Shown here piece by piece: positions 9,037 through 20,421 of a stretch of DNA of 62,031 nucleotides (positions within the stretch are counted from its first letter, which is position 1; each line of letters opens with the position of its first letter). Source of the stretch: Rickettsiales bacterium (ex Bugula neritina AB1) (GTDB lineage Bacteria; Pseudomonadota; Alphaproteobacteria; CAJXXZ01; UBA1459); NCBI GenBank assembly GCA_001730065.1, contig MDLE01000001.1:1-62031 (forward strand), read 5' to 3'. Under the pieces are notes generated by a model, which did not search any database, was not told the DNA's origin, and worked only from the letters and a program-made list of their open reading frames with translations. Made by a program: the position numbers and the translations under genes.

Positions 9037-9999
9037 CTATACTATATTAAATAAGCATAGTATTTCAATTATGATTTCATTAATTAATGGAATACTTAGA
9101 ATAATCATTCCTATGATTGTTAATATATTTAAGATAATCAATAATACTCTTTTGTTTTTTTGGGACATTTTTCCAAAAGATAAAAATATATCAAAAACAC
9201 TGAACAACACCCAAAAACCATCTAGTGGTACAAAAGGTATAAGATTAAATAATCCTAAACTTAAAGATAGATTAATCAAAAATTTCAAAAGTAATAAAAA
9301 AATTGCTTTTTTATTAGATTGAGAATCAATAGATTTTGAAATAATTTTATTTATACTAATAAAAGATTTTACGTTATTAAAACTTCTTTTACTAATTAAA
9401 TTATAAATACCAACTATATTTTTTTTAAATAAATACCAACTATAAAATATATTGTTATTAAAACCACGAAGAAAATATCTTTCTTCTTTAAGTTTTTTAA
9501 AATTTTGTTCATTTACAAATCTATGTCCATCAAAAGTTACATCTTTGTCTTTATATTTATGAATAACAAATCCATCTTTTGTAAAATAATATATATTTTG
9601 TTCTGCTTTGTATTTATATACATCAATACCTACAAAATATGTTAAACCAATTATACCTACAAAAAAAAATAATATATTGAATAAAGGTCCTCCCATTGCA
9701 TATATAATTCTTTTTATAGGAGATGTTAATAACATTGCATCAATTTCAGAAATATTATTATGGTTATCACTAAAACTTACATAACCACCTAAAGGAATTA
9801 GATTAAGGGACCATACAGTTTTATGTTTATCTTCAGATTGGAAAATATTAGGGCCAAAACCTACTGCAAATTCTTTTACATCAACACCTACATATCTTGC
9901 AGTAATTAAATGTCCAAGTTCATGAATAAATGTTAAAAATAATACAATAGAAATAAAAAAAAACATGTGTAAAATATTCATATATTTGCATACTACCAT
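9037..9999 (-). CDS. rseP: RseP-like site-2 zinc metalloprotease lacking a clear PDZ domain
   Basis: This family cuts substrates, such as anti-sigma factors or signal-peptide remnants, within the inner membrane. The zinc motif HELGH lies in the first membrane helix (FLTFIHELGHLITARYVGV, about residues 22-40). The second site NLIPFVPLDGFW is near residues 253-264, and several membrane segments are clear. At 320 residues it is about 100 shorter than E. coli RseP. The middle region is short and I cannot see a PDZ domain. Translation may start at the internal Met at 9981 instead. It heads the operon with pth, tssL, tssM and recG, and is divergent from dnaJ. Confidence 0.88.
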   Translation of the reverse strand: MVVCKYMNILHMFFFISIVLFLTFIHELGHLITARYVGVDVKEFAVGFGPNIFQSEDKHKTVWSLNLIPLGGYVSFSDNHNNISEIDAMLLTSPIKRIIYAMGGPLFNILFFFVGIIGLTYFVGIDVYKYKAEQNIYYFTKDGFVIHKYKDKDVTFDGHRFVNEQNFKKLKEERYFLRGFNNNIFYSWYLFKKNIVGIYNLISKRSFNNVKSFISINKIISKSIDSQSNKKAIFLLLLKFLINLSLSLGLFNLIPFVPLDGFWVLFSVFDIFLSFGKMSQKNKRVLLIILNILTIIGMIILSIPLINEIIIEILCLFNIV

Positions 10000-10038
10000 A
10001 GATTTATAAATAAAATAAACGTATAATAAAATAAATTA

Positions 10039-10075
10039 TTTTATAAAAATTTTTTGGATGTTTTTATAAAAATTT
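10039..10075. promoter_or_regulatory. Paired AT palindromes upstream of dnaJ
   Basis: The palindrome TTTTATAAAA, extended by ATTT on its right side, occurs twice with starts about 23 bases apart in the gap between rseP and dnaJ. A TATAAT hexamer follows just before the dnaJ start. The spacing of about two helical turns would suit a dimeric regulator, but such palindromes arise easily in DNA this AT-rich. Confidence 0.25.
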
Positions 10076-10093
10076 GTTATATAATTATTATAT

Positions 10094-11164
10094 ATGTCAA
10101 TGTCAAAAGATTATTATAGTGTTTTAGAAATAAATAAAAGTGCTAGTGATGAAGAAATACAAAAACAATATAGAAAACTAGTTTTTAAATATCACCCTGA
10201 TAAAAATCCTGGTAATAAAGAAGCGGAAGAAAAACTAAAAAAAATCAATGAAGCTTATGATGTATTATCTAACCCACAAAAACGTAAAAATTATGATACA
10301 ACTGGTAATCCAGAAGGTTCTCATGGATTTGGTGGTGATGGTGGTCATTATTACAGTAATATGGGTGGTTTTAATGTAGAAGATATTTTTGACATGTTTA
10401 CGGGTGGAGGAAAGAAAAACCATCAAGAAGTGAATCTTAATATTGAAAAACAATCTACTATTACCTTTAATGAATCTTATACGGGAAAAAATATTAATTT
10501 ATCTTTTGAAAAAAAATTAAAATGTGAAACCTGTAATGGTAGTGGTAGTAGATCAAATAGAAAAAGTAATTGTAGAATGTGTGCAGGTAGAGGTGTTGTA
10601 AATTCTTCTATTGGTGGTTTTTTTTCCGTAAATATTACCTGTAATAAATGTAATGGTGAAGGAAAAGAAAATATAGATCCCTGTAACAGTTGTAGAGGTA
10701 CAGGTGGTGTTTTAAAAAACGTCACTATTCAAGTAAAAATACCTGCAGGTATAGAAAATGGAAGTAAAATACGTGTAGTCGGTGAAGGACATGTGGGTGT
10801 TAATGGAGAACGTAATGGTGATTTATTTTTACATGTTTATGTTAAAAGTAGTGATAAATTTTATCGTGAAGGTCGTAATTTAATAATAAAATTACCAGTA
10901 GAACTAAGAAATATGTTATTAGGTGGTACTATTACAATTCCATTGCCAAATGGAGAAAATCATAATCTTACAATTAAAGAATGTCAAAATTTTAACAAAA
11001 ATATTATTGTAAAAAATCTTGGTTTTAAAGATATTAATAGATCTTTAACGGGAGATTTAATTATCATACCAGAAATTATAATACCTAAAAATTTAACGGA
11101 AAAACAAAAAGAAATTTTAAAACATTTTTTTGAAGAACAGGAAAAAAATAGTAGTTGGTGGTAA
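10094..11164 (+). CDS. dnaJ: Chaperone DnaJ (Hsp40)
   Basis: DnaJ delivers unfolded proteins to DnaK and stimulates its ATPase. The 356-residue protein has the full type I layout: a J domain (residues 1-70) with HPD in YHPDKNPG, a short Gly-rich linker, four zinc-binding repeats (CETCNGSG, CRMCAGRG, CNKCNGEG, CNSCRGTG, about 138-200) and the C-terminal substrate-binding barrels. Translation may start at either of two close ATG codons; MSKDYYSVL is the canonical beginning. It is followed after 8 bases by dnaB. dnaK and grpE are not in the window. Confidence 0.96.
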   Translation: MSMSKDYYSVLEINKSASDEEIQKQYRKLVFKYHPDKNPGNKEAEEKLKKINEAYDVLSNPQKRKNYDTTGNPEGSHGFGGDGGHYYSNMGGFNVEDIFDMFTGGGKKNHQEVNLNIEKQSTITFNESYTGKNINLSFEKKLKCETCNGSGSRSNRKSNCRMCAGRGVVNSSIGGFFSVNITCNKCNGEGKENIDPCNSCRGTGGVLKNVTIQVKIPAGIENGSKIRVVGEGHVGVNGERNGDLFLHVYVKSSDKFYREGRNLIIKLPVELRNMLLGGTITIPLPNGENHNLTIKECQNFNKNIIVKNLGFKDINRSLTGDLIIIPEIIIPKNLTEKQKEILKHFFEEQEKNSSWW

Positions 11165-11172
11165 TATAAAAG

Positions 11173-12498
11173 ATGGTAAATCTTTACAATTTACATTTAG
11201 AGCAAATTATTTTAGGAACAATATTAAATAATAATGACGTATACGGTATAATTTTAAATAAAATTAATAAAGAAGCCTTTTATGATTTAAATCATCAGAT
11301 CATTTTTCAAGAAATCATAAATAATTTACATAGAATTGGTGTAGCAGATTATATTATTATTCGTGATAATGTCATTAAAGAAAAAGTTAAAGATGAATAT
11401 TTAATAGAAATAACAAAACAAAACACTCATGAAAGTAACATAAATGAATATGTAGATATGTTGAATCATCTTCATAAACGTAGAAAAGCTATTATAATTG
11501 GAGAAGCCTTAAGTAAAAAAGCTTATAAAGAAAATTTTTCCATCGCAGATATTCATGAATTTGAGGAAGAAATATTTGAATTATTAACAAACAATCAAAA
11601 AAACCAAACATTATCTTTTGAGGATAGTGTCAATTTTACCTTTAAAAATTTAAATAAAATGTTAGAAGAAAAACGTCATATGTCAGGAATGACTACTGGA
11701 TTTCCTCAATTAGATAACTTACTAGGTGGTTTACAAAAAGGTTCTTTAATTGTTATTGCTGCAAGAACATCTATGGGAAAAACCGCCTTTGCTACTAATA
11801 TAGCCGTTAATACATCTATGAATAAAGAATATGGAGGTGCTGTTGTTATATTTTCCTTAGAAATGCCTCAAGAACAAATTACAACACGTATTATTAGTAG
11901 TTTAAGTGATATATCCGTAAGTGATCTTTTATATGCTCGTATTACAGAAAGAGAAGTGGCAAGATGTGTGTCAAGTATGAAAAAGTTTTCTTCAACTCCC
12001 TTATATATTCATGATGCAGCAGATATAACAATTGGTGAAATCTTAACTCTCTTAAGAAATTTAAAACGAAAATATCAAATTAAATTAGTAGTTATTGATT
12101 ATTTACAGTTAATAAATAGTGGTAATGATAATTTTAATGAAAATCGTGTGAATGAAATTGGACGTATAACACGTCGTTTAAAATTAATTGCAAAAGAATT
12201 AAATATTTGTGTAATAGTACTTTCTCAGTTATCACGTTCACCTGAAAAGCGTGAAGATCCAACTCCAAAATTATCGGATTTAAGAGAATCAGGAAATATT
12301 GAACAAGATGCAGATGTGGTATTATTTGTTCATCGTGATAAATATTATAATAATGATAAACAAGATGATAGTTCAAAAAATTTACAGGAAGATAACCTAC
12401 AAAATGCAAAAATTATTGTAGGTAAAAATCGAAATGGCCGTCTTGGTATTGTTAATTTAATATTTACAGAAGAATATACACGTTTTAATAATTCATAA
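11173..12498 (+). CDS. dnaB: Replicative DNA helicase DnaB
   Basis: DnaB is the hexameric helicase that unwinds the replication fork. The 441-residue protein has the N-terminal helical collar domain (1-105), a linker, and the RecA-type motor with P-loop AARTSMGKTAFA (about 196-207), Walker B LVVIDYLQL, and the SQLSR and LRESGNIEQDAD motifs. Length is normal and no intein is present. It follows dnaJ by 8 bases and its end overlaps the convergent gene by 14 bases. Confidence 0.96.
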   Translation: MVNLYNLHLEQIILGTILNNNDVYGIILNKINKEAFYDLNHQIIFQEIINNLHRIGVADYIIIRDNVIKEKVKDEYLIEITKQNTHESNINEYVDMLNHLHKRRKAIIIGEALSKKAYKENFSIADIHEFEEEIFELLTNNQKNQTLSFEDSVNFTFKNLNKMLEEKRHMSGMTTGFPQLDNLLGGLQKGSLIVIAARTSMGKTAFATNIAVNTSMNKEYGGAVVIFSLEMPQEQITTRIISSLSDISVSDLLYARITEREVARCVSSMKKFSSTPLYIHDAADITIGEILTLLRNLKRKYQIKLVVIDYLQLINSGNDNFNENRVNEIGRITRRLKLIAKELNICVIVLSQLSRSPEKREDPTPKLSDLRESGNIEQDADVVLFVHRDKYYNNDKQDDSSKNLQEDNLQNAKIIVGKNRNGRLGIVNLIFTEEYTRFNNS

Positions 12499-13090
12499 CT
12501 TTATCTAATATAAATGGAAACACAGCTATTTCTCCTATTTTAGGATTCCTAAAAGAATATACTTCTTCTAAGTAAAGTAAATAATTTAAAAAGAAAAAAT
12601 ATTTATTTTTATTATAAACACCTAATAATATATTGGTTTTTTTCCCTAAAATAGAATAGTATACTATATTTTCATAATATCTAAATGCCGTAACAGTATT
12701 TTGAATATTAATAATATTTTTTTTTGCAATAGGTATATTTTTATTAACAAATTTTATCATTAAAAAGTACACTTCTTCTTCGATAGGTTTTGGGAAATAT
12801 TTTAAAAATTCTTTTAAGTTAATATCTAAAAAATATTTTTTATGTAATTCTTCACAAACTTTTTCATATGTAAAATTAATTTTTTTTCTATCTTCTTCAA
12901 AATTTATTAATAAAATATGTGGTAAATCTAATAAATTAATATATTTTTCTTGTGGATTAATAATAATAAATTTTTTTTTTTCTAAAGGTATTGTAGTAAT
13001 TATTTTTATATCAATATCTTTATAAATTTCATACTTTATATCTAAAGTTTTTAAGAAAGAATAAAAATATTTTTCATCTAATGAAATCAT
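12485..13090 (-). CDS. Unknown soluble protein downstream of clpP
   Basis: Function not recognised. The 201-residue protein has no signal peptide or clear membrane segment and no motif I can name. It is rich in Lys, Ile and Phe and has the look of an alternating alpha/beta protein. It starts 3 bases after clpP ends, so the two are almost certainly co-transcribed. Its 3' end overlaps convergent dnaB by 14 bases. A ClpP-related role would be only guilt by association. Confidence 0.65.
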   Translation of the reverse strand: MISLDEKYFYSFLKTLDIKYEIYKDIDIKIITTIPLEKKKFIIINPQEKYINLLDLPHILLINFEEDRKKINFTYEKVCEELHKKYFLDINLKEFLKYFPKPIEEEVYFLMIKFVNKNIPIAKKNIINIQNTVTAFRYYENIVYYSILGKKTNILLGVYNKNKYFFFLNYLLYLEEVYSFRNPKIGEIAVFPFILDKVMNY

Positions 13091-13093
13091 ATA

Positions 13094-13720
13094 CTATAAT
13101 AGTCTATTAATTATACCGTCAATAAAACCTAATTCTATAGCTTCTGAGGGATTTAAAAACCAATCACGTTCATTTTTCAATGTATATTCTTCTAATGAAA
13201 TAGGTGTTGTTTTTTGTTTTTTTTTACGTACTAAAATAGTTTCATACATAATATTTGTTAATTGCTTTTTTAAGTAATTCATTTCTTCTGCTTGGATGGT
13301 AATGTCTGTTGTTTGTCCTTTAGCACCACCATGAGGTTGGTGGAGCATTATACGAGCATTAGGTAAACAATATACTTCTTTTCCTGCGGATAAAATCAAT
13401 GCACCAGCAGATGCAGCCATACCTACGCATATACATTTTGTAGGTGATTTAACATTTCTTATAGCATCAAAAATTGCAAGACCCGCATAAACATCTCCCC
13501 CATATGAGGTAATATATATATTTATTTCTGTCTTATTATCAATACTATCAAGATATAATAATTGTGCACTAATTTTTGCCGCTAAATTAATATCCACGTC
13601 ACCAAATATATACACAATACGTCCATTTGTTAATAGGTGTGAAAATATATCATGAGATACACGATATCCATCTGTGTTATCGGTTACAATAGGTACAACA
13701 TTTAAAACTTTTTTTTTCAT
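13094..13720 (-). CDS. clpP: ATP-dependent Clp protease proteolytic subunit
   Basis: ClpP forms the tetradecameric serine-protease chamber used with ClpX or ClpA. The 208-residue protein keeps the catalytic triad: Ser104 in GMAASAGALI, His127 in MLHQPHGG, and Asp in KNERDWF. The GGDVYAGLAIFD region and C-terminal LGFIDGI are also typical. Neither clpX nor clpA is in the window. The SspB-like protein at 55.7 kb would be a possible adaptor for the same machine. Confidence 0.95.
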   Translation of the reverse strand: MKKKVLNVVPIVTDNTDGYRVSHDIFSHLLTNGRIVYIFGDVDINLAAKISAQLLYLDSIDNKTEINIYITSYGGDVYAGLAIFDAIRNVKSPTKCICVGMAASAGALILSAGKEVYCLPNARIMLHQPHGGAKGQTTDITIQAEEMNYLKKQLTNIMYETILVRKKKQKTTPISLEEYTLKNERDWFLNPSEAIELGFIDGIINRLL

Positions 13721-13801
13721 TATCTATTATTATATAAAATAATTAATAAAAATTCTTTTAAATTTGACAAATTTACATTAATATTTTAAAATTATAACAA
13801 A

Positions 13802-14160
13802 ATGAGTGCTATTAAAAATTTAACAAAAATGGATAAAAATTCTATATCAATACCTAAAGAATTAATAAATAACTCTCCAAAAGAAGAAAATATATGGATA
13901 TTTTTGTTAAAAATATTAATTATTACATTAGGTTTTATATTATTTAAATATTTTTATGGAAATTATAAAAAAAAAGAAGAAGAAAAAGAAAATATTAAAA
14001 AATATCTTAAAGTTGGTAAAAATATTATTTATAATGGTATAGAAGCAACGATTGATAAAATTGATGAAAATAATATACGTCTTAAAATTAGTCAAGATAG
14101 TTGTATATATATAAATAAAGAATTTATGATGAATAATTTACACCTATTAAAAATTCATGA

Positions 14161-14164
<4 letters not shown>
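13802..14164 (+). CDS. yajC: YajC-like Sec translocon accessory protein
   Basis: YajC is a small inner-membrane partner of SecDF-YidC. The 120-residue protein has a polar N-terminus, one membrane helix (about 31-49, WIFLLKILIITLGFILFKY), a charged helix, and the compact domain typical of YajC: LKVGKNIIYNGIEATIDKID, where the usual text is LKVGD.VVT.GGI.G.V..I. No tgt or secD neighbour is present; it stands alone between clpP and the convergent ATP synthase operon, whose last gene it overlaps by 4 bases. Confidence 0.72.
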
Positions 14165-15841
<1,677 letters not shown>

Positions 15842-16549
15842 TTATCCTTTATCTTTTATATTTCTATTAATAATATCATTAGTTATATTCTCTTGTCTTA
15901 TAGAATTATAAGTAAGTTGTAGTTTTTCCCATAATTCTTCACTATTCTTTAAAGATCGAATAGTTACATCCATCCTTTGACGTGTATCCATTATTTGTGC
16001 CTTTAACAAACATTTTTCTAAATTATAATACATCCAACAATTATTAATGTATATATTTTCAGAGTTATATTTTTTAAAATCTAAACTATTAATAACCATT
16101 GCTTCTTTATAAGGGATATGTACTATTATATTCACATATTTATCTATAAAAATTTCTTTAAATATTTCACTATTATTTTGTAATTTACCTAAAAATTTAA
16201 TATTATCATATGATTTAATAATTTCTAAACTTTTATTTCCTAATACATATATAATATCTTTATTTTTTTCAATATATTCATATAAAATATTTTTAATATT
16301 CTTATTAAAACTTCCCACAAAACCCATATCTGAAAATATAAAAATATGAATATTCTTATATTCATTATTAGGTACTTCTTTAATATTATCTAAAAAAACT
16401 TCTTTTATTTCATTAATATGATTTTTAATAATATCATAATTCTTATACAAAGAACGTATACGTGTTATAGATATATTTTTTAGAGATTTTGACATTTTAT
16501 AAATACTTTTAATTTTATCTATTTTTTTTTTAAGATTTTGTAGTAACAT
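15842..16549 (-). CDS. atpG: ATP synthase F1 gamma subunit, shortened
   Basis: Gamma is the rotating central shaft. The 235-residue protein is about 55 shorter than usual. Both long helices that form the coiled coil are visible: KKIDKIKSIYKMSKSLKNIS at the N-terminus and TRQRMDVTIRSLKNSEEL near the C-terminus, the latter matching the family's ...M..A..NA..... helix. The globular middle part is trimmed. It overlaps atpA by 20 bases and precedes atpD by 3. Confidence 0.9.
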   Translation of the reverse strand: MLLQNLKKKIDKIKSIYKMSKSLKNISITRIRSLYKNYDIIKNHINEIKEVFLDNIKEVPNNEYKNIHIFIFSDMGFVGSFNKNIKNILYEYIEKNKDIIYVLGNKSLEIIKSYDNIKFLGKLQNNSEIFKEIFIDKYVNIIVHIPYKEAMVINSLDFKKYNSENIYINNCWMYYNLEKCLLKAQIMDTRQRMDVTIRSLKNSEELWEKLQLTYNSIRQENITNDIINRNIKDKG

Positions 16550-17999
16550 AATTTTGTAAAACCTTCTTTATTTCATTGATAATTTCTTTTGTATTATCTT
16601 CTTTATTAATCATATCAATAATTTCACTGTGAAAATCTTTAATATAATTTAACAAATCTCTAATATTTTCTAAACTAATAATATAATCATTAGTAACACC
16701 ATAAATTAAAATAACTTCTTCCCATAATTCATAAGGATTACCATAGTTTTGTTTTAATAAATTATTTAATAAACGTCCTTTTTCTAATATTTGTTTTGTT
16801 TTTTCATCTAAATCCGTTGAAAATTCATGAAAATTTTCTAACTCCTCTATAGAAGCTATTTGTATTTTCATTGTTTTACATACTTCTTTCATTATTTTTG
16901 GCTGTGCGTTACCACCAATACGACTTACGGACATACCTACATTAATAGCAGGTTTAATATTTTTATTAAACAAATTTTCTTCTAAAAATATTTGACCATC
17001 AGTGATAGAAATAATATTTGTGGAAATATAAGAAGAAATATCAAAAGTTTCTACAACAGGTATTATAGTAATACTTTTACCGTGACGAAAGTTTTTTGCA
17101 AATTTACCACCTCTTTCTAATAAACGTGAGTGTAAATAAAAAATATCTCCTGGATATGCTTCACGACCACCATTACAACCTAATAACAATGAAATTTCTC
17201 GATAAGCTACTGCGTGTTTTGTAAGATCATCAAAAATTAATAATACGTCTCTACCAAGTCTTGTAAATTCTTCTGCAACACTAATTCCTACATAAGGAGT
17301 AATATATTGTTTTGCGGAAGAGTCAGAAGCATTAGAGGTAATAATTACTGTATAATTCATAGCTTTTTTATCACGTAAAATATCTTCAACACGCTTAATA
17401 TGAGAATTTTTTTGACCTATACCCACATAAATACAAATAACATCAGAATGTTTTTGATTAATAATCATATCTAGTGCCATTATACTTTTTCCAGTAGTTT
17501 TATTACCAATGATTAATTGTCTTTGTCCTTTTCCTATAGGAATTAAAGAATCTACAGCAAGAATCCCCGTTAATAAAGATTCACTAACAAAATCTCTTTT
17601 TTTTAAATCTGGTATTTCTTTTTCTAATGTTAGTTCTTTAGTTTCTGTTTTATCAACTTCATTGTTATTTAAAGATTCTAATTTATAATCTACTACATGA
17701 CCTATAATATTTTCTGTAAAATTTACATAAAACAATTTTTTAGTTCTTGTTATTACTACACTTTCTTTAACATCTCCTTCAAAAACCAGCATATTAAAAT
17801 GATCTTCTTTAAGAGATAGTACAATACCAATAATACCATTATCGCCAATTACTTTTTCTCCTAGCATAACAGTTGTTAAGCCACTTACAATACATATATT
17901 ATTCAATACAGATATAACAATACCTATATCTTCTTTAGAATTATTATTATATCTTTCAATTTGTTTTTTTATAATATTTTTCATGGTATTATAGTTCAT
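16530..17999 (-). CDS. atpA: ATP synthase F1 alpha subunit
   Basis: Alpha forms the non-catalytic nucleotide sites and supplies an arginine to the catalytic site. The 489-residue protein has P-loop GNKTTGKS (usual GDRQTGKT), LLIFDDLTKHAVAYREISLLL, REAYPGDIFYLHSRLLER and VGMSVSRIGGNAQ with the conserved Arg. The changed first residues of the P-loop are unusual but keep the GxxxxGKS core. It starts one base after atpH ends. Confidence 0.97.
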   Translation of the reverse strand: MNYNTMKNIIKKQIERYNNNSKEDIGIVISVLNNICIVSGLTTVMLGEKVIGDNGIIGIVLSLKEDHFNMLVFEGDVKESVVITRTKKLFYVNFTENIIGHVVDYKLESLNNNEVDKTETKELTLEKEIPDLKKRDFVSESLLTGILAVDSLIPIGKGQRQLIIGNKTTGKSIMALDMIINQKHSDVICIYVGIGQKNSHIKRVEDILRDKKAMNYTVIITSNASDSSAKQYITPYVGISVAEEFTRLGRDVLLIFDDLTKHAVAYREISLLLGCNGGREAYPGDIFYLHSRLLERGGKFAKNFRHGKSITIIPVVETFDISSYISTNIISITDGQIFLEENLFNKNIKPAINVGMSVSRIGGNAQPKIMKEVCKTMKIQIASIEELENFHEFSTDLDEKTKQILEKGRLLNNLLKQNYGNPYELWEEVILIYGVTNDYIISLENIRDLLNYIKDFHSEIIDMINKEDNTKEIINEIKKVLQNYVTTKS

Positions 18000-18000
18000 T

Positions 18001-18375
18001 TCATTGCTCCTTTAAAATATCTTTCTTCATTTCTATCAAACGTTTTTTTAAAGATAAGTCCCACATAACAAAATTTTCTTTGTCTATAAAAATAAAGCCA
18101 TCTATGATATTTTTATATATTACTTCTATTCCTGAAGGGATTTTATTTTTCATATCCACCGCATGTATTGGTAATATTAATTTATATTTTTTAACTTTTA
18201 GTTTGTTTTCTAAATATTTTACAAAACCATATATTTTATTAACTTTACGATTTTTTATCATATATTTCATAAAAGATTTATTCTCTAATATATATGCTAA
18301 AATATTGTTTTTATCTATTTTTTCAGAAATAAAAAAATAATCATATATAATTCTGAAAAAGAATAAATCCTGCAT
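18001..18375 (-). CDS. atpH: ATP synthase delta subunit, truncated form
   Basis: Delta joins the F1 head to the peripheral stalk. At 124 residues it is well below the usual 175-185; the N-terminal six-helix domain that binds alpha is heavily reduced. The C-terminal part is recognisable: GIEVIYKNIIDGFIFIDKEN, then SLKKRLIEMKKDIL, matching the family's V...IGG..... and S....L..L... end. Its place as first gene of atpHAGDC confirms it. The alphaproteobacterial order separates these genes from the F0 genes. Confidence 0.85.
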   Translation of the reverse strand: MQDLFFFRIIYDYFFISEKIDKNNILAYILENKSFMKYMIKNRKVNKIYGFVKYLENKLKVKKYKLILPIHAVDMKNKIPSGIEVIYKNIIDGFIFIDKENFVMWDLSLKKRLIEMKKDILKEQ

Positions 18376-18423
18376 ATTTTATGAAATATTATAACATACA
18401 TTTAAGAAAAAATCTTATTATTT

Positions 18424-19125
18424 TTATATATTCTTTTTATTTTTATTTAAAATTTTTGTAATAGGTATTTTCATAAAATAACATAAATTTTTATTATGTA
18501 AATTTTCATTAAAAACATAGAAACCATTTTTTTCTAATACACGTTTTGAAGGAATATTATGTTTTAGTACAGTAGCTTTTATTTCAATAATTTTATTTTT
18601 TTTCATTTCTTCTACATATTTATCAATATAAATATTAATTGCTTTTGTGGCAATACCTTGTGACCACATACTGGGATGAATAGAATAGGCAATATATATT
18701 GAATTTGGATCTATAGAACGATAATATGAGTCTATATAACCAAGTAGTTTATCATTTCCTTTTTCAAAAATACCTATTATTCTTAAATATTTTTGAGGTA
18801 ATTTACACCTATTATTTAAAAAATAATATTTAATATTTTTAAAAGGAATATGATTATAATTAAAACTATGATATTTTCTTACGAGAGGATTTTGATAAAT
18901 ATATATAACTTCATTTATATTTTTATTGTTGATTTCTTTTAGATAAATATTATTTATATTTATTTTTTTTCTACAAGAAAATTGAGTATTACTATTATTG
19001 TTTTTATGAGAATTATTAGAATATTTATACTGATAACTTAATAATATTAATAAAAATAAACTTATTATAAATAAAAATTTTTTCCACATATTTCTTATTG
19101 TATATAATAATTCTTTTTTAAACAA
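18424..19125 (-). CDS. Membrane-anchored GNAT (RimJ/RimL-type) acetyltransferase
   Basis: The C-terminal 170 residues of this 233-residue protein form a GNAT domain: the acetyl-CoA loop is WSQGIATKAI (about residues 152-161), preceded by IYIAYSIHPSMW and followed by ATVLKHNIPSKRVLEKNGF, the typical N..S..V..K.GF end. This resembles the RimJ/RimL branch that acetylates N-terminal amines. The unusual part is the N-terminus, a membrane helix (about 16-31) and an Asn/Ser linker, which would tether the enzyme to the inner membrane. The substrate is unknown. Confidence 0.75.
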   Translation of the reverse strand: MFKKELLYTIRNMWKKFLFIISLFLLILLSYQYKYSNNSHKNNNSNTQFSCRKKININNIYLKEINNKNINEVIYIYQNPLVRKYHSFNYNHIPFKNIKYYFLNNRCKLPQKYLRIIGIFEKGNDKLLGYIDSYYRSIDPNSIYIAYSIHPSMWSQGIATKAINIYIDKYVEEMKKNKIIEIKATVLKHNIPSKRVLEKNGFYVFNENLHNKNLCYFMKIPITKILNKNKKNI

Positions 19126-19200
19126 TAAATATTAGACATATATTGAAATTACATATAATAAAATATATTATCATATTCGTATGGTAATATAATAATAAAA

Positions 19201-20421
19201 ATGATAAGTAGAAAAATATTAATAGAAAATTTTTCCAATATTTTAGAGGGATTAAAAAAACGTAATAAATACATAGATAATATTGAAAAACTTCCAATTT
19301 ATTTAAATAATTTACAAAACATTACAACAGAAATAGAAAAATTACAAAAAAACAAAAATTTATTAACAAAGGATCAAAAAAATAAAAAACAAGTTATTGT
19401 TATCAATCAAGAACTTAAACAATTAAAAAAAGATTATGAAAAGTTTAATAATCTTGCAAAAGTTATTGAAATTGAAATTCCTAATTTATTAATAAAAGAT
19501 GTACCTGTAGGAAAAGATGCTAATTATAATGTAGAAGTAATAAAAAAATCTAAAGAATACAAACACAATATACCTCATTATAATATGAATTTAGTGTCCT
19601 CTGCTGCTTCTATTGTTACTAGTAGATTTATATATCTACAGGGAAAAATAGCCTCTTTAGAAAGAGCTTTAGGAAATTTTTTAATTAATTTCTTAGTTAA
19701 TGAAAAAAATTTCATAGAAATATCTGTACCATTGATATTATCAGAAAACTCTCTTATAAAAACAGGTCATATTCCAAAAGAAAAAGATAATATGTTTAAG
19801 ATTGAAGATAAAGATTTATATCTTATTCCTACTTCCGAATGCAGTATTTTAAATGTATTATCTAATAATTTATTTAAGGAAGAGGAGCTTCCTAAAAAAT
19901 TCACAGCTTTTTCTCAAAATTTCCGTAAAGAAGCGGGAGCAAGTGGGAAAGATTTAAAGGGATTAATGCGACTACATCAATTTCAAAAAGTTGAAATGAT
20001 TTATCTTACAAAAGATGAAGTTGCTTCTTTAGATTCTCTAGAAGAAATGAAAAAAAATTGCTGTAATGTTCTTGATTTATTAGGTTTAGAATATCGAATC
20101 ATACTATTATGCAGTGGAGATACAGGTCATACTGCTAAAATTACATATGATGTAGAATTATGGATGCCAGGTATGAAAAAATATATTGAAATTTCAAGTC
20201 TATCTTATACGGGTGTATTTCAATCTTCAGAGTTACAAATAAAATATCAATTATCCAATAAAAATAAAAAATTTTGTGAAGTTTTAAATGGTACTTTTTT
20301 TGGTTTAGGACGATTACTGGCAGGAATATTAGAAACATATTATGATGAAAAAAATAATTCTATTAATATACCAAGTGTTTTAAAAAAATATTTAAATTTT
20401 GAAAAAATTTTTTTAAAATAG
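19201..20421 (+). CDS. serS: Seryl-tRNA synthetase
   Basis: SerRS charges tRNA-Ser, recognising its long variable arm with an N-terminal coiled coil, visible here as a Lys/Glu/Asn-rich helical hairpin (about residues 30-110). The class II core shows motif 2 (FRKEAGASGKDLKGLMRLHQF) in slightly varied form, TYDVELWMPG, EISSLSYTGVFQ and motif 3 (NGTFFGLGRLLAGILETY). At 406 residues it is slightly short. The usual S.CTDFQ.R phrase is changed to SYTGVFQSS, a divergence also seen in other enzymes of this genome. Confidence 0.93.
   Translation: MISRKILIENFSNILEGLKKRNKYIDNIEKLPIYLNNLQNITTEIEKLQKNKNLLTKDQKNKKQVIVINQELKQLKKDYEKFNNLAKVIEIEIPNLLIKDVPVGKDANYNVEVIKKSKEYKHNIPHYNMNLVSSAASIVTSRFIYLQGKIASLERALGNFLINFLVNEKNFIEISVPLILSENSLIKTGHIPKEKDNMFKIEDKDLYLIPTSECSILNVLSNNLFKEEELPKKFTAFSQNFRKEAGASGKDLKGLMRLHQFQKVEMIYLTKDEVASLDSLEEMKKNCCNVLDLLGLEYRIILLCSGDTGHTAKITYDVELWMPGMKKYIEISSLSYTGVFQSSELQIKYQLSNKNKKFCEVLNGTFFGLGRLLAGILETYYDEKNNSINIPSVLKKYLNFEKIFLK

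Noticed and set aside
10039-10075. Replication origin or DnaA boxes near dnaJ-dnaB
   Set aside because: No TTATNCACA-type boxes and no dnaA are present; the palindromes are simple A/T.
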